64,000 nucleotides of DNA, from contig NC_044929.1 in the NCBI RefSeq assembly GCF_003576645.1, forward strand, positions 4,290,644-4,354,643, read 5' to 3'. The number at the start of each line of letters is the position of its first letter. Positions within the stretch are counted from its first letter, which is position 1. The notes below the pieces were generated by a model, which made no database searches, had not been told where the DNA came from, and saw only the letters and a program-made list of their open reading frames with translations. This stretch comes from Ipomoea triloba (taxonomy: Eukaryota; Streptophyta; Magnoliopsida; Solanales; Convolvulaceae). Shown here in pieces: positions 60,754-64,000 of the stretch. The position numbers and the translations under genes are program-made.

Positions 60754-61150
60754 TAGTATTGCAAAAATCCCGCCTAGACGCTAGGCACTGGCCAGCCGCC
60801 TAGACCACCGATATGGTGATGCGCTAGCCGCTATGCGGCCGACTAGGTTGCCTCCGCCTAGGCCTCCTAGTCGGCCAATTAGCTATGTTCTCATATTTTT
60901 TAAATGGGTTATTTCACTTAATACGATATCATTTTGAACAATATAACTCTGAATTGTTCAAATTCTAGATGTTTTTAGGTTAATATTTAATATTTTATTA
61001 TTAACTATTAAAGTATTAAATAGTTTATAATTATCAACTCTTAAAAATTAAAAAAAAATTTAAAAATAAAATAAAAAATACACGAACTCTGATTAATCCA
61101 TGCCTAGGCTCTAGGCACTCCCCAAACGCCTAACGATTTTTTCAACCATG
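60754..61150. mobile_element. GCCTAGG-type hAT-like element, copy 3
   Basis: Ends TAGTATTGCAAAAATC and, inverted, CATGGTTGAAAAAATC; flanked by a perfect 8-bp TSD ACTCTAAT (60746-60753 and 61151-61158). The interior matches copy 2 over long stretches (GGGTTATTTCACTTAATACG; TTTTTAGGTTAATATTTAAT). 397 bp. Confidence 0.85.
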
Positions 61151-61199
61151 ACTCTAATTAAAAGAAATAAAATTAAACAAAATAAAAAAAAATCAATAC

Positions 61200-61395
61200 A
61201 GTAACCAGCTTGGTTGGGTGAGTGACCGTGGGAGTTCGAACCCTCTCGAACAGATATTAGTCTGAGTATGGTATTAGTTTAAAGGTGTTTCCTACGCAGT
61301 TAGCGCAATGCAGTCAAAATCCGAGTGGAGTAAACTCGATCACCCAACTCAACATAAATTGCAGTAGCGGGTTAAGGATTGTATATTCTAAGTAG
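61200..61395 (+). mobile_element. SINE-like element
   Basis: ACCAGCTTGGTTGGGTGAGT and GGAGTTCGAACCCTC are A- and B-box-like motifs of a tRNA-derived SINE; no cloverleaf is plausible. Confidence 0.5.
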
Positions 61396-61399
61396 ATCA

Positions 61400-62830
61400 G
61401 AGGGCATGGATTTACATTCAATTATTCAAACCAATAAATCAACCCAAACCAAAACCTAAAATATTCGGGTAAGCTAATTTTAATTTCAAACGTAATTGAA
61501 CCTTTTTCTATACATAGAAAAGGAAAAGGCAAATGCTAGAATGTTAAACAAATCTAGGCTAGTATTTACCGCCAATAAACACCCAAAACTTTTTGGAGTT
61601 GTCAAAAACTTTTTTTTTTATAGAACGGGTTGTCAAAAACTTTTAAACGATAAATTTTGGTATTATGAAAAGAGGCCAATCATTTGCACAACAAATCAAC
61701 AATTATCTTCCCTGTGCATTTACATAATAGAGCAAACACAACCTTTACTGTAATTAGAAATTTTCGTAAGACATTTAACAAATGACTGAATGCTAACACA
61801 TATTAAATCGAATACATAATTCAACTATCATTTGAATCTTAAACTATATCATGATATGTAAATGATTAGCCGCGCCAAATATAATGATGGTCCAATTTGA
61901 TTTGAGTCAAACTAAAATAAAATCAAGTATTTTAGTTTGACATTTAAATTTTTGCCAAATCAAAACCAAACCAAATATTTTATTTTGAAATCAATATAAT
62001 GTGGAATTTGGATGACTGTATATATGCCAAAAAAAATATGAGAAGAAATGGAAGGTCCAAGTACAATTAAAGACAACATAAGTAATCGATAATTGTACTA
62101 TTGCAACAAAAAAAACCCAGCTTAATTAGGATATACTAAGCTTAATTAGCTAAAATAATGATACTCCTACAAGGAACATCAATCATTAAACAGAAGTGAA
62201 CATCGGCAGCTTTCACATTCTCCAATTTCTAGCTACTATAAGCAGTCATAACAACATTAAACTCCCCACAGGAATCTACTACCATACTAGGAACATAAAA
62301 ATGGCTGAAAATTTTGCGAAAACCAATGTGGTGTGTTTGAATAAGACAACATTCAATGCTACTTTTCCAGAATGAGAGATTTGATCCTTTCACTCCAAGG
62401 GTGCGTGCCTTAAAGCACTTCTTTTGTAGAAACCATCCTATTCTCTGTGGACCTGAAACTTGATTGCAACAACAACAAGCCATGCATCAGAATTTAATTT
62501 AATTTACTCATCAATAGAATAAATGGGTAGAAAATTGCAGGTGTTCCAGCCACCTCTGCCTATTTGTTTCTATATCCTTTGTGGCCATTCAATAAATTTA
62601 CACCATGTGGGCATGCAGAGTTGATACTTTTGATTCCATTTAATAACTTCACATACTATATACACAAATTTCTAATTTCTAAAGTATTCATCAACACCAA
62701 TCCTTAACTCTTGTACCAAGTATCATCTCAAAGTGAATTATAAAATTTTTAAGTTTATATCCTGTATGATGAAATAGTAGCAAGTACAAACTTAAACACT
62801 CACTCTCTTATGTATGTATATGTATGTAAT
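61400..62830. other. Intergenic region 3' of the INO gene
   Basis: AT-rich. A minus-strand frame at 62483-62229 could be a distant last exon or 3' UTR of the YABBY gene (it contains SFWKSSIE, loosely like the end of INO proteins); unproven. Confidence 0.3.
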
Positions 62831-62831
62831 A

Positions 62832-63060
62832 AGGCCCTGGGGCATAGCTAGTGGTCAAAAAGTTAGTGACCTAGCAAATACCTGGGTTCGAATCCTAAAT
62901 GGGAGAGGATCTCAGCCTTGAAACAAAAAGTAAGCACTCAAACCCTGCGTTATAGAGGTACATCCTGTGATATACCTCATCTCGCAATTCCCAGGATAGA
63001 GGAGTCAAGGGCTCTCAGGTTTAGGGTTTAAACCTATATATTTATGTACTAAGCAGTAGT
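62832..63060 (+). mobile_element. SINE-like element
   Basis: GGCATAGCTAGTGGTCAAAA and CCTGGGTTCGAATCC match tRNA-derived SINE A and B boxes; a T-rich tract (63096-63117) follows. It lies in the presumed last intron or 3' flank of the INO gene. Confidence 0.5.
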
Positions 63061-63383
63061 TATGTTAAGTGTATTTTAACATAGTAAAACCCCAGCTTTT
63101 TTTTTTTTTTTTTTTTAAGATTTTATTGGAGAAACAGAAAACAAAGAAATTAAGACTTGTGGCCCACATTTGTATGGATTAATCAAATTATGTCAACATA
63201 AGTAGAAATGTAGTAAAAGTGGAACTATGTGTAGTGGTGCTCATCATATATATACCCTAGGTAGTACTTTAATTTGTCCTATAATAATAACAATAATCAA
63301 TCATTAATTCCCACAAAACCTAATTATACATGGTTGACACTCTCACATACACTTGTTTCACCATTATAGAACTGAAGACTTAC

Positions 63384-64000
63384 CTGCTCAGTCCCCGAGT
63401 ACACGGACTGCACATTTATCTCTTCCTGACCATAGCTTCCTCCTTCGCTTTCATGGTGTTGACTTGGTCTCAGATGGGCCCACTTCAATTTTTTTCAAAT
63501 TATTATTTTTAGATTTTTATTTATAAAAAAAAATTATGTTTTTGGGATTAGATAACTTACGTTTTTGGACGCAGCGCTGAAGACCTGCTTGTGGCTCATG
63601 CACGGATTCGAAGCCTTCAGTCTCTTGATCTCTTCTCTGATAATGCAGATAAAAATTGAAAGTAAAAAAATGCAGAAAAAAAATAAATTTAAAGAAATGA
63701 TTATTTAGATGTTTAATTACTTGATGAAGCAGTTGTAAGCTGAGGGGGCTCTTTGTCTCTTCTCAGGAGCTGCAAGAATGAATGAACAGTTAAAATGTTC
63801 CAGAATTTCATGTTTAAATTTCTGTGAAAACAATGAATATATATTATTAAACTTAGATGATGAATACTATACGTTTAGTGACGGCAGTTTGGGTAACTGG
63901 GGAATCATCATTATTGTCTTCTTCCTCCAAGGAGGGGGTGTTTTTCTCCCAAGGTTTTGGGTTATTATTGGAATCGTCCCCTTCTTGCTGATCTTCTTCT
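63384..64000 (-). CDS. INO: YABBY transcription factor, INNER NO OUTER type (3' part)
   Basis: Plant DNA-binding regulator needed for ovule outer integument growth. Four exons are visible, in frame: 64000-63875 (runs off the window), 63769-63721, 63636-63561, 63482-63384. They encode an acidic Asn-rich linker, then the YABBY domain PPEKRQRAPSAYNCFIK | EEIKRLKASNPCMSHKQVFS | AASKNWAHL. The phrase RQRAPSAYNCFIKEEI is the INO form rather than CRC, FIL or YAB5. The zinc finger lies beyond the right edge. After 63384 the exon ends CAG|GTAAGT, so at least one more exon is expected toward lower coordinates, not securely located; without splicing the frame would stop at about 63328. Confidence 0.92.

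Noticed and set aside
62840..62915. Possible tRNA gene
   Set aside because: A- and B-box-like motifs are present but no cloverleaf; fits a SINE better.

Overview
This is nuclear DNA of a flowering plant. It is AT-rich, and most genes are split by GT-AG introns. It carries plant-only families (SIEVE ELEMENT OCCLUSION, DUF247, YABBY/INO, an NB-LRR of the Solanales R1 type, fused PNP-oxidase/NAD(P)HX epimerase) and many plant transposon remnants. The R1-like NLRs and overall gene flavour suggest an asterid, probably Solanales and perhaps Convolvulaceae (Ipomoea-like). That assignment is inference. Gene models were spliced by hand; almost every junction given keeps reading frame across GT-AG introns.

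Layout. 1-640: four tandem copies of an 88-bp unit related to a later intron, fused to a relic of the next gene. 1132-4313 (+): transposon-associated gene with a PF04195-type domain and a coiled-coil tail. 5840-6811: LINE relic and a Mutator-like foldback element. 7679-16332 (+): complete 14-exon Ulp1-type SUMO protease (ULP1D/OTS-like, 534 aa), with a Ty1-copia relic and two Tourist-like MITEs in its introns. 19588-22338 (-): intact CC-NB-LRR gene. 22738-24640: small elements, including a 75-bp-arm hairpin. 24751-30515 (-): eight-exon SEO (sieve-tube P-protein) gene with a strongly acidic repeat exon. 31008-34733 (+): LINE with a target-site duplication, inserted about 0.5 kb upstream of the SEO start; its reverse transcriptase is missing at a single N. 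35856-37961 (-): DUF247 gene whose 5' end appears to be a triplicated 84-nt exon. 38-44 kb: gene-poor DNA with hAT-like non-autonomous elements and SINE-like pieces. 45172-47756 (-): second NLR, a broken paralogue of the first. 48100-48694: Mutator-like element with a perfect 9-bp TSD. 50352-52845 (-): PDX3-like PNP oxidase gene apparently lacking its 3' end. 53903-56480 (-): complete nine-exon endo-polygalacturonase. 57044-57200 (-): kinase relic. 59133-60209 (+): intronless GC-rich RLCK-like pseudokinase. 63384-64000 (-): 3' part of an INNER NO OUTER (YABBY) gene running off the window.

These are independent eukaryotic genes, not an operon or a pathway. The strongest structural stories are (a) the tandem DUF247 exon triplication, (b) the NLR segmental duplication with one decayed copy and the orphan flanks of a possible third unit lying next to a truncated PDX3 gene, (c) a GCCTAGG-rich hAT-like family defined here by two perfect 8-bp target-site duplications, and (d) the chimeric repeat at the left edge of the window.
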